This document shows positions 11,026 to 23,689 of a stretch of DNA of 64,000 nt, piece by piece. The position numbers were made by a program, and so were the translations under genes. Positions within the stretch are counted from its first letter, which is position 1; each line of letters begins with the position of its first letter. Source of the DNA: Onthophagus taurus (taxonomy: Eukaryota; Arthropoda; Insecta; Coleoptera; Scarabaeidae); NCBI RefSeq assembly GCF_036711975.1, contig NC_091971.1, forward strand, positions 3,045,501 to 3,109,500, in the 5' to 3' direction. The notes under the pieces are model-generated. The model saw nothing but the letters and a program-made list of their open reading frames with translations, was not told where the DNA came from and did no database searches.

Positions 11026-11942
11026 CAACCTACTGAGGTTTTCTTCGTTTTAAGCTTTATTTCTGTATGTTAGCTTTCTCTTGAGTTGAGTTGCTTTAGT
11101 ATTTCATTATTGTGATTTACAAAGAAGAGCTCTTCAAGATGTGGTTCCATAACATTACCAGTAATTTACAATTCTAGAGAGTTCTATGTTTAAAGTCTCT
11201 TTGTTTTAAAACCCTCTCTTCAATCACAACGAACCTTAGGAAGATAAGTTATAATAAAATCTCATTAATCTAGGTGAAAGTTAGTTTTATCAAAAGACAT
11301 GTGTTTTTCGCAAATTTGATATTAAAATTTCATTGAATCAAACGAAAATTAAGAGCAAAATGAACTAACTGGCTAAAATCTAGATGTCTCTTCTAATACT
11401 CGAACACATATTAATGTCAGTTAAGATGATATATAAGATACTAAATTATGACAGAAATTAAGTAAATATAAAAAGAACTTGTTATTCTTGGTTATTGTAT
11501 TTTTCGTTACATCAGCTTTGAAAATAGATCGTTGACCGTAACAATTTGCTGCAAGGTGCGCCAAGAACTTAGTGACACACACCATATGCTGAAAAGCACT
11601 AGACCATCGAGTAACTTCCTTCCTTCTTCCGTTGCTGACCTGCGACTCGTGGCGTACACACGTTCAAGTCAAAGCGGTTAAGGTAATTTACCAAAGTGCA
11701 CGGTGATGAGCTCTGTTAAGCACCCGCTTATAGTGGCACGTGCCATCGTAATTATGTATTAAAGTAATGACTTGGTACCATTAACATTTGTAACAGGTTA
11801 AAAGTGCACGTCTAACCGAAAAAATAACGTTTGTAACTTTATAAAAATCACTACGTTATTGTGAATAATAAACAACTTTGTTTATTATTGACAGAACATC
11901 AAATATATTTGATAGTACAGAATAAGATATAAAAAATTAATC
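11026..11942. other. Upstream region of the SLC6-family gene
   Basis: No coding frame is visible. The left part continues the degenerate TGAGTTGCTTTAG minisatellite interrupted by the hAT insertion. A moderately GC-richer stretch at 11540-11760 precedes the start codon at 11943. It could hold the promoter, but I recognise no specific motif. Confidence 0.35.
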
Positions 11943-14352
11943 ATGTCTGGTACGCATAGAAGAAGTGGGCCGAAATTAGGTTCAGATGTGGAATCAAGTA
12001 GTACGATATATGAGGACACAAGTGTTATATCCTCAGGTTCCGCTTTATATGCGAAACCCAAAAAGGTTATTTCTAAAAAATTCAATTATAAATAATTTTT
12101 TAATTCATTTAATTTTAGTTTGGGACGGGGATTTTTTTTAAATGGTCTTCACCGAAAGATTTTCTTTTATTTATGTTTGTGTGCACATTAAATACATGGT
12201 GTTTTGAAGTGCTTACAAGTAATTTTGGTCCCGAGGATCCCGACAGTGCGTTATTAACAACTTAAAAACAATAAGCGTTAATAACCTTTTTTTAGCTCCA
12301 AATATAATGATGTACTTTTTAATATTTTTTATAGTTGGTTTACCGTTGGTTTATATGCAAGTGTCCATCGGGCAATACACTCAACGGGGTGTGTTGTTCA
12401 TAAAAGAAATAAGCCCAATTGTACACGGTACCGCTTATACAACTCTATTAACTAACTTAGCACATAGTATTAAATTGGCTACAAATATGGGTGTGACGTT
12501 AATATATATGTTATCATCACTAAAGAGTAATGCGCCATGGCTTCAATGTCCCGAAGCACTTGACTGTTGGAATGGTTCACATCCTTGCCAACAAGATTGT
12601 TTGAATGCCCATATAGCATCCGCGAAATTTTATTATATGTAAATGTTATTCTTGTCACTTTTAAAATTTATATAAATTATTTTAGTATAATGCACTCAGG
12701 ATATATCCCCGATTTTGCTAGTGGGGTTTTATGGATGATCAAAAAACTGCTTCCAATATCTTGCTGTTGGTTTCTACTTATAGTATGTCTTGGTTATTCA
12801 AAAATTAGCTACAGAAAGGTGAAATATTAAATCGAAAAGTATATAATAAAACATGGTTATTTATTTTTAGCTGATAACTATTATGCTTTTTATAGTAGGT
12901 GTTTTATTTGGTGTTGTATTTGCAGCACCTTTGTTAACACATGGAGGCATAAAATTTTCTGAATACTTAATTAAGATGTCAATGAAACAATTCGTGTCCA
13001 AAGGCGCATGGGCTGTAACATTTGTCCAATCATTTCGGGTATTAAATTTAGGAAGAGGATTACATATAACAACAGGAACATTTTTAGCACCGAAAGCTCA
13101 TTCCGCTCTTCTTTCAATTGGAGTTACCGTAATAGTGTATGCGGTAATAATAATTATGAGCTGTCTTGCGTTTACTAGTTATTATGTATTATTCACATTT
13201 GGGCATACCACTGAATTAGGTCTGATAACATTGTGGGAATTTTCATCAACTGAAGTTGTTTTAGTAGCAGTTCCCCAATCGTTGGAATTTATGAGTAAGT
13301 GAAAATTAAAAAATTACTCATTTTTTCCAATTTTCTTTAGATATGCCTCAATTTTGGAGTTTTAACTTTTTCGCATGTTGTTTATTAATGAACATGAACT
13401 GTTTAATAGTAAACATCATTATATTAGAGAAATGTTTTACCGATTCCAATCCCAAATTACAAAAATATCGAGTTTATACTACGTTAGTAGTGGCTACGTT
13501 AATATTTGTGATGGGCATATTGGGCAATAAAGATTATGTAAATAAATAAAATTATATTTAGAGATTCAAATAATTTATTTTTTTTAAATATTTTTAGACA
13601 ACAACAGCAACTGCTGTTATTTTGTACAGAGTAGCTGAATTATGCGAGATAATCAATATAACAATTCTTGTCGTGGCTGTTTGTGTTCTGCACGGCGTGC
13701 AAACGTTCTGCGATGATTTGCATTTTATGACTGGATTCCCTGTAACGCGTTCGTGGAAAGTTGCTTGGTATTTAATGCCAGTTATATATATTGTATGATT
13801 ATTTTAATATATTTTTAACAAAAATTAATTTAATTTTTTTTAGATTTTGTGCGCTGTATCAGTACAGCACTATTACAACGAAAAAATGGGTTTTAAATTT
13901 AACATGGCGCACAAGAGGACGATTTTAATTTGTGGTGCAGTGTTTTTATCGCCAATTTTTTTATTTGCCTTCTACGAAATATGGCAATATATGAAGAAAA
14001 AGGTAAGGTTATAAAATTTCAAAATGTAACAAGTAATATTAAAAAACTTCAATTTATTGTAGAACTTAGTGGGGTTATTTAAAAGTACAGAACTTTATGG
14101 ATCCCAAGATCCCGAAGAAAGGCATTTAAGAAACGTTTATAACCCTAGAACTGAAATAAAATCAAAAAGAAAAAATGATTCCTGCAGACATCGTTGTTTA
14201 ATTAATAACAGAGTAAGTTACTTTTATATTTATTTTGTTGTTTTAAATATTTTTTTTAGGCATATCAAAAAGCAGTTAATGATGAAAAACGAGAAGCCCA
14301 ACAAGGATACGATCATGAAAGTCACTTTAGCGAAGAAATTCAACTCAATTAA
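11943..14352 (+). CDS. Divergent SLC6 (sodium:neurotransmitter symporter) family protein, 10 exons, 638 aa
   Basis: Exons: 11943-12065, 12119-12218, 12296-12638, 12686-12818, 12871-13294, 13341-13537, 13598-13792, 13844-14002, 14063-14212, 14260-14352. All have GT-AG borders and the phases close on one stop. The fold is SLC6-like: KWSSPKDFLLF leads into TM1, VGLPLVYMQVSIGQYTQRG matches TM2, the large loop has cysteines (CPEALDCWNGSHPC), and QTFCDDLHFMTGF matches the late RFYDNIEDMIG block. Length fits the family. However, TM1 reads LNTWCFEV (65-72) where family members have GNVWRFPY, so the gate Arg is Cys. TM6 reads QSFRVLNLG (286-294) instead of QxFFSLSxG. TM8 reads MNMNCLI (391-397) where LDSQF is expected. 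This argues against ordinary Na+-coupled transport; a receptor-like or other role is inference. The donor of exon 2 (GTAATT) is the least certain border. Confidence 0.85.
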
Positions 14353-16646
14353 TATGAAATTATCGTTAATATTTAGGTTGTTCTTTTCGTTTCTTAAAGA
14401 TTTAAATTTCAATTTGGTATCATAGGTTAAATCAATTCTGAACAGACAGGTCAGGTATTGGGTGCATTTCATAGTCAAATAGACTACCGGTTATATTACC
14501 TATTCATACGCTAGACACGAATTCATGTTTAACAATGTGACAAATGGAAATCCTGTCCGATTTGTAAAAAGACCTGCTTTTTCCATTCACAGTAGGTAAC
14601 TATCTCGGTCTGGTTCTTAAATACAAACATTTTAAATTTAAATTTTTTCTTTACCTTGTAAGCTTTCTATAGTTTTATACCAAAAATTCTACAATTTTGA
14701 AAGATATAGAACAGGTGAAAAAAAATATTAATGTATGTAATTAATTTTTATGATTCCGTTAGTTAAAATTCTTGAAATACCACGAGGTCTTTGTCTTCGG
14801 TTAAATCCTGGGTCGGATCTCACCGACACGGCACCTAACAACAGTAAGTCACGATCAAGAGCAAATTCCGGCGAGCAATCGATCCACAAACGCCATAACG
14901 CCTCTCGGGCTCTTTTGCTTTTTAGATCCGAAACTTAGAGGCCATAAATCTGGTCCCCGTTCGGCCGGAACCTCGCTGGTATTTTTCTTTCTACAACGAT
15001 CGGGAGAGACCCCTCGCACTTTACCAACTGACACAACCGTCTCAACGAAGACGTCGTGAACTAGTTCACGAAATCTCGTACCACCTCGTCGTCGTGATCT
15101 AACGCCGTGGGATTAACGCGGCTGCGAATCCGGTGACGTCACGAAATCGTCGTCGTGATCGCTCAAGGGATCCTTCTTTTTCTCTAGTTAAACCACACAA
15201 TTCCGATCATAATAATTGGAAATACCAACATAAAAATAAACTTACATGGGCACTCAGTTTAAAGTACCATAGAATTTAACAGTTCTTTATAGCCTCTTGT
15301 ACCAGGATTCGAATGGAATCGAAGACAACAGGTTGATGGAGTAAATAGTAAATGGAAGACGGTGGTTCTCGGTGGCCCTGCAAGGTAACCGAAGTCGCAT
15401 TGGGATGCGGGTTCGTGTAAATGGAGTTCTGCGGAGGACCGTTTGCAGGTGGATCGAACTATTGGACCCGTTGGACCCGCATGGTCGTGTTGGATGACGG
15501 TCGCATTCCGAGAGGGTCAAGAACGTGGTGGCACTGACGGCGACGATGCTCGTGAAAATTCCGACAATGACAACGATGGTTTTAAATTATCATTTCGAAT
15601 TGAGATTTAAGATATCTTTTTCTTCTTAGTATGAGCTACCATATAATTTTGAATACAAAAGAAAAAGAACTCAAACAAATAGTTGACTGAAAAAGAAAAC
15701 CAATTACTAAATGGAAATGGTCAAACTCAGCCCATATAAAGAAATGAACAAAAGTATTATTGTTTTGAATAAAATATTATTACACTGCGTGGGGTTGGAA
15801 GAATTCAAGTATAACGTGTGTGTTACCGCGCACGGATGGGACAGGTGACAGATGGCACGCGCTTTCGTTCACTACCGTGTCCAACACGTGCCAGCCACAG
15901 TTCCTGTCGTATGCAGGCATGCGTGCAATCACTACCGTTAATAACAATCGACACCACGTGGAAATTTAACGGCAATATTATGAAAATTTCAGCAATAAAC
16001 AACATCTTAATATCACCCCAAAAATATAGAAGAAATGAATACAATTCCAATTCATTTAGCTTTTTATTAAAAATTTACTTAAAATTAACATGAAGCAGAA
16101 ATATAAAAAAAATATGATTTATAACTTTGGAGTATTACAATTTTGTAAAGCTAGAATTATATAGATGGTGACAGTTGGTCGCGTGGCATATTTTATTAAT
16201 TCGTATTCTGTTCTAACGAATTTTCATGCTTGCTTGGTTGTGATGAGCAACAGTTGGCCCAATGCAGGTACACAAAGTCGTTGGGGAAATTGCATAAACA
16301 CAAGATGTATAAGGAACGTGTATTTATGATTCACTTTGTTAAAAATTGATTATTGTATTACAAAATAAAAGAACAGGATGTATATGGATATGTTCAAAAT
16401 CACATTTTAGAATTTCAAATGATTTAAATGCAAATTTTGTTATGTCTATAAACTTTTGTTGTCTGGCAACTAAAACATGCTTTAAACACAGCTTGAATGA
16501 GAAATTAAATATCTAAAACAATAAATTTGGTAATAATTGGTGAAGAAATTGAACCTCAAAAGTGGCATTAAAAAGAAGTGGTTTTAATGGCCAAATATCA
16601 AACTTACTTTAGTTTATGAAGAGCTACCGAAACAGAAGACAAAAAA
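14353..16646. other. Gene-free stretch downstream of the SLC6-family gene
   Basis: No gene is supported. A GC-richer block at about 14770-15190, and another at 15300-15560, carry short open frames (14750-14938; 15287-15520 minus) without recognisable domains. The rest is AT-rich. Confidence 0.35.
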
Positions 16647-17510
16647 AACAGTGAGCTTGAGAGATAGTAAAAAAGCCATTCTCTGGAAGGAAATGGTGGA
16701 TTACTCACCAATTCGGACTTCACACCTCTACAACACATTTTTACGAAGAAATATCTCACCCACTCAAGTTCCACAGAAGTAGAGGTAAAAAGCAGCCTTA
16801 AAATTTACACTGATGGTTCAAGTAGACGAAAAGGAGCTGGAGCCGGAGTCTTCTCGTACGATTTATTAGTTATTGTCAGATTCAACTTGGAAGGTAAGAC
16901 TTTCACAATTTACACTGACAGTAGACAAGTTATTTTAGCCCTGAGTAGAATAACAATTACCTCAGGACTTGTTATGGGTTGTCATCTGATATTGAAAAAG
17001 GCCGCAGTGCATAACTGTGTTATACTTCAATGGGTAAAAGGACACTCGACTTGTTCAGGTAACAAGCACGCTGATAGGCTTGCCAAAAGGGTTGGGTTGG
17101 GTTGGGTCGCCTGAACCGATAATCGTCCCGTCCTTATCAACTCAGATTGAGATAATTAAAGATTTTAACGTGTCACTGTAAGATAAACAAGCATCTTTAT
17201 AACCTTAAGCTTGCTGTTAGTCCTTTCTGTCGCTTTTGTGAAGAGAGCGAGGAGACGGTTCGACACATCTTCTGTGATTGCCCCACTCTGCAAGAACTCA
17301 GAAAAAGAGACTTCGGAGAGAAATGGCACGGATGGCATCAGGAACACACCTCTGAGCTGTACCCTAGCTTTCGGAAATTCCTTAGGCTGGTTGATGTAGC
17401 CAGAGAGAGTGCAGGAGGATGTACAAGGGGCCCGTTGGTTCCTAAGTGCTATATGCGGAAACATATCCTCCTCTTTCCTACATACATACATACATACAAC
17501 AGTGAGCTTG
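16647..17510 (+). mobile_element. 5'-truncated R1-like non-LTR retrotransposon with 13-bp TSD
   Basis: AACAGTGAGCTTG occurs at 16647-16659 and 17498-17510. Between them lies an RNase H remnant: KIYTDGSSRRKGAGAGVF, then TIYTDSRQVILAL, then LQWVKGHSTCSGNKHADRLA. It is followed in another frame by a zinc-knuckle, CRFCEESEETVRHIFCDCP (about 17222-17280). The 3' end is a CATA simple-repeat tail at 17481-17497. The RNase H/zinc-knuckle order and repeat tail are typical of R1-type elements. The intervening frameshift and stop make it dead. Confidence 0.8.
16800..17450 (+). pseudogene. R1-like ORF2 C-terminus (RNase H and zinc knuckle), broken
   Basis: RNase H is readable from about 16800 to 17114, ending at a stop. 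The downstream CX2C...H...C knuckle is recovered in a different frame (about 17190-17400) as HLYNLKLAVSPFCRFCEE and continues to LVDVARESAGG. Catalytic residues of RNase H (the Asp of YTDGS, Asp of TDSRQ, His of GHST, Asp of HADRL) are visible, but the expected central Glu block is partly missing, suggesting an internal deletion. Confidence 0.75.
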
Positions 17511-20096
17511 CAAAATAAGAATTCCTTTTTGCTGGATATAATTAGTACTCGAAAAACCAAATTGTAATTCTAATGGTTTTAAATTAATTCCAAGTTAATT
17601 CAACTTTCAAAAAATCTAGAAGTAAATGGAACCCTGAGCAATTTGAGTTTCGGAATAATTTCGGCATAATTCTGCGTTCGAGTATTTCCAAAAAATATTT
17701 CTTGAACGACAACCAAGCATTACTTTGAATTCCTGACATTGTTTCGATGAACTTTTTATCTTTAACAAGGTGGTGAATCTGTGGACCATTAAAAACACTA
17801 GCCTTTACCTTTTCAAGTGACAGGCTGTTTTGTACTTTCGCATTTCCAAAAAGGATAAACAGGCACAGAGATTTCAGCTGAATAAGATACTGGGCCTATA
17901 GCTGGAACCAGGATAAATGAATTAGGATGGTAAATTAGGATACGCAAACACACTGCTCTCAACAGACTATTTACACACTTTGTTTGTTGGCAAAATCCCG
18001 AATACCAACTTTCACTTGATAATAAGGAAAATATGACAAATGTAATAACAAAACTATAACTTATTACCAGAGCTGTGACGTTGTCGGGCAACTCATTGGC
18101 GGCTCGTCGCCTTACGGTAGAGACTCGGGCCACATGGACCACATCACCCCACATATAGTATACCACGCCACTGGTTGAGTTTTAGTCAGACTATCGGCCA
18201 AACACGTATTGAACGCTGCACCGCAGAGAACCCCCCAAATTTTACATGGGCCAGCATTCAACCAGTATCGTTGCGGCACAACGATGTGCTCGACAGAAGC
18301 ATGTTACTACTACGCTATAACCCGTTCACTGCTCTATACAGATGGTGACATCAACAGCCCGAAACGTCGTGGCTCTGCTTATTACATATGAATCTAATGT
18401 ATGCCAAGTTCTAATCATATGGAATGTTTTATCCCTCTATCAAGATATTCATTAAAAATATCTGCCAGGGCTTCTATGGTAATATATAGACCGTTCATTA
18501 AAAGTTCAACAAAAATGTTTTCAGACCTAAGGGCTTTACCATTTTCATTACTTTTAACGATTTCTTTATTTCACTGTTTCTTATACCTTCAACGTCAATA
18601 TTACCATCTATTTGTACCACATATATTCCTTCCATGAATTTTAGCCAGTCTTCTGTAAGCAGTTATTATAATATAATTCAACATGCATAGTTCATTTACT
18701 CAAAAACTCTGAATCTACTAGTAATAATATAAAACTTTTAATAAATAAAGCAATATGTATTATTTTATAAAATAAAATATAATAAATTCCGCATCTAAAA
18801 GATAAGTACCTTAACGGCTATAAATAATAGAAACGTATTGCAAAGTGTGACCGGCACGTGCTATAAGATACGGATTAAGCTCGAGCGGTCCGCCCGAATG
18901 CGTGGATTAGCAATGACTATTTTTCTAACCGACTGTGTGGTCGTGTTCCGTTAGTTTTTGCGTATAGATTTGCCAGGTCGACTTGAAAAGCCGTGCTCAC
19001 TTACACCTGACTTGATCGCGTTCTCATTACAGTTTATTACACCAGTCCAATATCATCGCTTGAGTTGACGTCCCACTATAATACTTCTATACCAATCTTT
19101 CCGGTTCGTTGACCAACCAAACATCCAAGAACAAGTTAATAAATTGATCTCCTGAAAATTCAACATTTTAATTATTTTATTGATTATTGTAAATGATTAA
19201 TAAACACACATTTTAGAAAGGAATTGATTGAGAATAGTAGATGGGTTAATAAAATATCTCTTGAGATAGTAAATGTGGTAGTACATAGAGTGGTAACCAC
19301 GGAAGCGTGAAATTCAATATCAATTCGAGAGATCCTCGCAGTCGGCTATCTTGTGTCAAACATGATTAAATCTTTTAGATGTGGCCACAAGTTCATGCAC
19401 GCCATGTGCCATCCACACCGCTCTCGCATATCACGTTACAACGAGCGTTCATTTTTAATGTGCTTTTTTTTAATTCATAAAAGCCTAACGAAAAAGTGTG
19501 AAATCCACACCCGGTCGACGACGGAGTTACTATACACCTGATTAATTCGCTTATTCTGCACTATTTGTCAAGTGCTTTTACCCACAGTCAAAGACCGAAT
19601 ATGTATGTTAAAAGAACGATTAAGAATTCTATTACATAAAATGAAATGTGATTTAATTCAATCAGTTAAGTTAACTAGAACATACATTTGAAATGCAAAA
19701 ACTGACATAACGATGTCTATTAGTGATAGTACCTGTTTGTAGGGAGCGAGGTAAAAACTATGCGAATCCACTTAGCATCGTATGCGTGGACCAGGAAGTT
19801 ATTGATGTCACTTTTAAAACAATCAGTAAAACGCATCTCTCGGAGCGGCCTCCGCTTCATCCTTGTCTATGTTTGCGTGTGGTCTGTCACATAACGACAC
19901 TCGGCATTTCAGGAGCCGAAATAAATTACGATCACTTTGCCCGACACACGATAAATTCGTTGATAAATTACGGTGAAAACGAGATGCAAATTGATATCGT
20001 GCTCTTTTACGTTCCGATGTTGGATAATGGCTTTCGCAATCGAGGAAAAGATTAACTTACTAAGGTTCTACGAGGAAATGTTTTAATAAATCGTGT
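17511..20096. other. Gene-free stretch between retroelement and gustatory receptor
   Basis: No gene is supported. A GC-richer block at about 18070-18380 and another at 18840-19120 have only short frames. A 110-codon open frame at 19723-20055 lies close to the 3' end of the receptor gene but has no recognisable features. Confidence 0.35.
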
Positions 20097-21670
20097 TTAA
20101 TAAATTGTGCCATTATTTATAGTCAAAGTTTGACTCGGAGGTTTCAAAGAAAATTGTAGAATTACTGTTAAATAAGCTAATTCTGAAAACATTATCTACA
20201 AAGAATAATGAAATTTATATTTTGTAACATATATTAATTAATAATGATACCTTTGGTATTAATTTGCTTGTTACTGTTAAAAATGTTGTTTTAATTTCAA
20301 TGCTTCTATACTCAAATAATAACATAGTTATTTCAATCTGCAAATTAATAAATTAAAAGATGTCTAAATATAGTAAAACCTCGATATAACCGTGGCTTTA
20401 TTTTATGGCATTAAAACTAGAACTAACACTAGTACTAAAACTAACACTGGAGCTAGAACTAAAAACATTCGGGTTTATCCGCATGTCTCTTAAGACGGCT
20501 AAACCCGCATGTTTCTAGTTATAGGTCTAGTGTTAGTTCTAATGCTAGTTTTATTTGTTGTTAAGTGTTAGATTGAAATTTTAACAAGATTAGTTATATC
20601 GAGGTTCTACAGTATTCAATAAGTCTTATTACCAAATCTATTTCTTCTCGAGTAACTTTTGATAGAGGGTATCGATATAAATACGGTAAAATATTATTTG
20701 TCTAAAAATAAAATAACAATATCATCGATGTCTTAAATGAAATAATTACCTTTGCAATATTATTATCGATGGAATTTATAGAAATATATGTTATTAAAAT
20801 AAATATCACCACTACAAACCCATACCACGAATAATAATCCGGAAATGAAGTTCCATTCATCACTTTTATAATTGTTACGGACGCAATAAACAATAATTCC
20901 GTTGCTAAACACAAAATATAAACCCATATAAGTTGAGAAAATAAATTAACTGAATATTCGCATTGTCTGATAATGATTTTTCTCATAATCAATAGATTTC
21001 GAAGATTATTTTTTAACGTTATTCTAACGTTAACTGATAATCTCTTCTCTAATATATCGATTACATCAGAAGTGTAAGACTTAATGGCGATCGAATTTAA
21101 ATTAATTATCAGCATTAAACTAAATATAATCATTGCGTTTATTGCACCATTTAATATTCCCAATATTATTATAAAATTTCTATTCAAAACGCAAAATGCA
21201 ACACCGGAAAATACGATGAAAATTATCACCATTGAAAACCACACCGCGTATTTTCGTGCCATCTCAGCAATCTCCCAACTGATTATATCTCCACACATTC
21301 GTGTAATGATTGTGTTAATCTTGTATAAATTATCCATTAAGGTTCTCGAAGATTTAGTAATTAGTAATAGATACAAAGACATTAAAGTAGATTGTAACCC
21401 AAATAATATTATTGCCATTTCAAGGTAGGCGTCGAAGTTGAGTAAATTGAAATAATCATCCTGAAACGATAATTTTAAATAAACAGCGCTTACTATTTGT
21501 ATTGATGATAGGATTATAGCTGTTAAGATAGAACATTTCGAAATTTTAAATCCAACTTCGGGAGTTTCGCACGATTTTATGGAAGGAAGTGGTAATAAAA
21601 AACTTGCTACGAATAGAAATGATTTAAAAGCGCAATACCAACAATGATGATTAAATCTTTTTAGTATCAT
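20097..21670 (-). CDS. Gustatory receptor-like 7TM protein (7tm_7), 4 exons, 391 aa
   Basis: Minus-strand exons: 21670-20750, 20701-20633, 20337-20251, 20195-20097. All introns are GT-AG and phase 0, and the model closes on a stop. Exon 1 encodes 307 residues with about six hydrophobic segments. The short C-terminal exons give the YRYPLSK segment and, in the last exon, ELAYLTVILQF, matching the TYhhhhhQF signature of the last helix of insect gustatory receptors. Exons 2 and 3 have exactly the same sizes (69 and 87 bp) as the paralogue at 29309-30599, and both proteins share an N-terminal CWYCA motif. Length is normal for the family (about 350-450 aa). Function: ligand-gated cation channel of taste neurons, ligand unknown. 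Intron 2 holds a TIR transposon copy. I see no defect. Confidence 0.9.
20369..20614. mobile_element. Single-unit TIR element carrying the palindromic satellite, TA duplication
   Basis: Element 20371-20612 starts TAGTAAAACCTCGATATAAC and ends with the inverse TATATCGAGGTTCTACAG, flanked by TA on both sides. Its interior is one monomer of the AACTAGAACTAACACT...GGCTAAACCC hairpin. It lies wholly within intron 2 of the gustatory receptor gene. It shows the basic, unamplified form of the elements that contain the two large arrays. Confidence 0.85.
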
Positions 21671-21874
21671 ATTGCAATAAAGTTTTAAAATAAGGATTGA
21701 TGTTAATAAGTTTGAGTAACTGAGTAGTGTGATAAAAATTGAATTGAATTATTTTATATATTTAAAGAAATTTATTGATTATGAATTATAATGTAATATT
21801 TAAAGTGTTTATTTAATGTCATTGAGTTGAATTATAAATTGTATTTGTTTTGTAAATTCGAAAGTTTCTAATCT

Positions 21875-22110
21875 AGGTTTAGTGTTAGTTCTAGTGGCAG
21901 TGATAGTATAAAACTAGAACTAACACTAGACCTAGAATTAAAAACATTTGGATTTAGCCGCACGTCTCTAAAGACGGCTAAACCCGAGTGTTCCTAGTTC
22001 TAGGTCTAGTGTTAGTTCTAATTTTACACCAACACTATCACTACAGTAGTGTAAGAATGCCGGTTCTAGAGCGGAAGTTGCTCCTGCGGTGACGTCACGT
22101 CTCAATGTAT
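21875..22110. repeat. Single copy of the palindromic CTAGAAC satellite unit with flanks
   Basis: GGTTTAGTGTTAGTTCTAG ... AACTAGAACTAACACTAGAC ... GGCTAAACCCGAG ... TAGTGTTAGTTCTAA forms one hairpin monomer plus part of a second. The right flank contains GTGACGTCAC, resembling the flanks of the large arrays (GTGACGTCA). No clear CAGTAAAACC terminus is visible here. Confidence 0.7.
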
Positions 22111-23685
22111 TAGGTATAGGGGGGGATACCAACCAAAGTTTGGGGGAAAAAAAATTAGGTTGGTATTAAAAGTAACTAGAGATCTAGGGATTTTTAGAAA
22201 ATTAAATAGAAAAATTTAAATACAATGGCGCCACCTAGATTTGAGTGGTGTAAGTAGGACTGAGTTATGCGCACTCTGGTGTGTGGTGGATAAATAAAAC
22301 ACAAAATTAATAAATAAAAATTAATATTATATTTATTTTAAAACACAATTTCTTTTCTTCAAATTTTTTTTTACCATCAACCCTAATATATTTAAACATA
22401 TTAAAGACACTGAACCTCTGATGATCGAAGATGCATCTTTCATCGCTGTGGTTGTTGTAGGTTGATCTTGTTTTGCGGAGGTTCCTCCTCCTTTCTTAAG
22501 ATTTTTAACTTTAAAACTTACTTTAGGATCTGTCTTCAACCGGAGTAGTTGATAATGAAAATTATTTATTTTTCGAATATCAGCTGGAGATGATGCTAAT
22601 GTAGTATGTAGTAGTAGTAATCTCTAAGGTTTCAGCTGAAGGTGATGCAGTAATTGCTACGGTTGTTTGTCCGTTCTAACGAGGTGTATTATATCGACGT
22701 TACAATTTGAACAATTAAATGTTATATTTTTCGTTATGATTATAGTTATTATTTTCAAAGTGCTTCCGAACCTTACGATCTGTGATAAGAAAGCCATATT
22801 AAGTTCCTATGCTCGTTATCTTTTAAGTTACGTCAATCCCGGTCAATATGTTCGAGGAACTAAAGCTAAACGGCTCTTTTAACGACCTGTGAGGTGGTCG
22901 GTTATCGTGACTTCAGCTACTTATCGCCTCGTAGTACCTTATGAGTATATAACGTCCATGGCGAAGAGTTAAATGTTATCTTTATCTATTAGTAGCCTAC
23001 GTATTTTCACCGTACAAAATATCTATTTCGTCTTTATTCGTATTGTGGCGATATAAATAATTTTTTATTCTTTAATAAATTTCGGTCGTGGACGAGCGAT
23101 AACAATGCAATTGAGAGGCGAATCCTTTTCGCGTCACCGCATCCCCCGAAAGTGTCGACAATTATCTTAACGACCTGTAATGACACATGTGAAGTGCACG
23201 TGCTGTGCCCAGTAGAGAAACAGTATTTTATGTGATGGTACGGTGATCGTGCCCTTTTGTTCCAGGAAATTAGCCTTCTGTTCCCTGCCCATGTTATTGT
23301 TATTATTCGAGTAAGTCACGCTTGGCGAAGAAAATAGCTTTTCTTTATCTTCAAATATAATACTTCGTCTGTGCACGGTAGCATGAGTTAAAGGTATGAG
23401 ATTTCACCTCTTCTTGTGGGTGCGCCAAGGATGTGACTAACTTGTTATTACCAATTGTTATGCCGTTGTATGGTTTTATTATTGTTTCTTTTTTTTTCTC
23501 ATTTTTTTTTTTAATTTGTAAGAGGTGGTTTTAAAACGTTTAATTACATCGGTATGTTTGTAAATGTCAAATAGAATGTACTTGAACTAATCGTTTAACG
23601 CTAATTCATTTCCAGTGTAATTGACACGTTCGAAAAGTTCTAACATCAATTTATGAAGATTATTTAGTTGATACAATCACAAAGC
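22111..23685. other. Gene-free stretch
   Basis: No gene is supported. The short frames (for example 22333-22539 minus, 22667-22882) show no recognisable domain. AT-rich, with a moderately GC-richer patch at 23080-23260. Confidence 0.35.
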
Positions 23686-23689
23686 AAAC

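Noticed and set aside
15290-15320. tRNA-like B-box (ATTCGAAT) on the minus strand
   Set aside because: No matching A-box at the required distance and no cloverleaf could be folded by eye.
19723-20055. 110-codon frame close to the gustatory receptor 3' end
   Set aside because: No family pattern, and it ends just before the receptor's stop on the other strand; probably chance.
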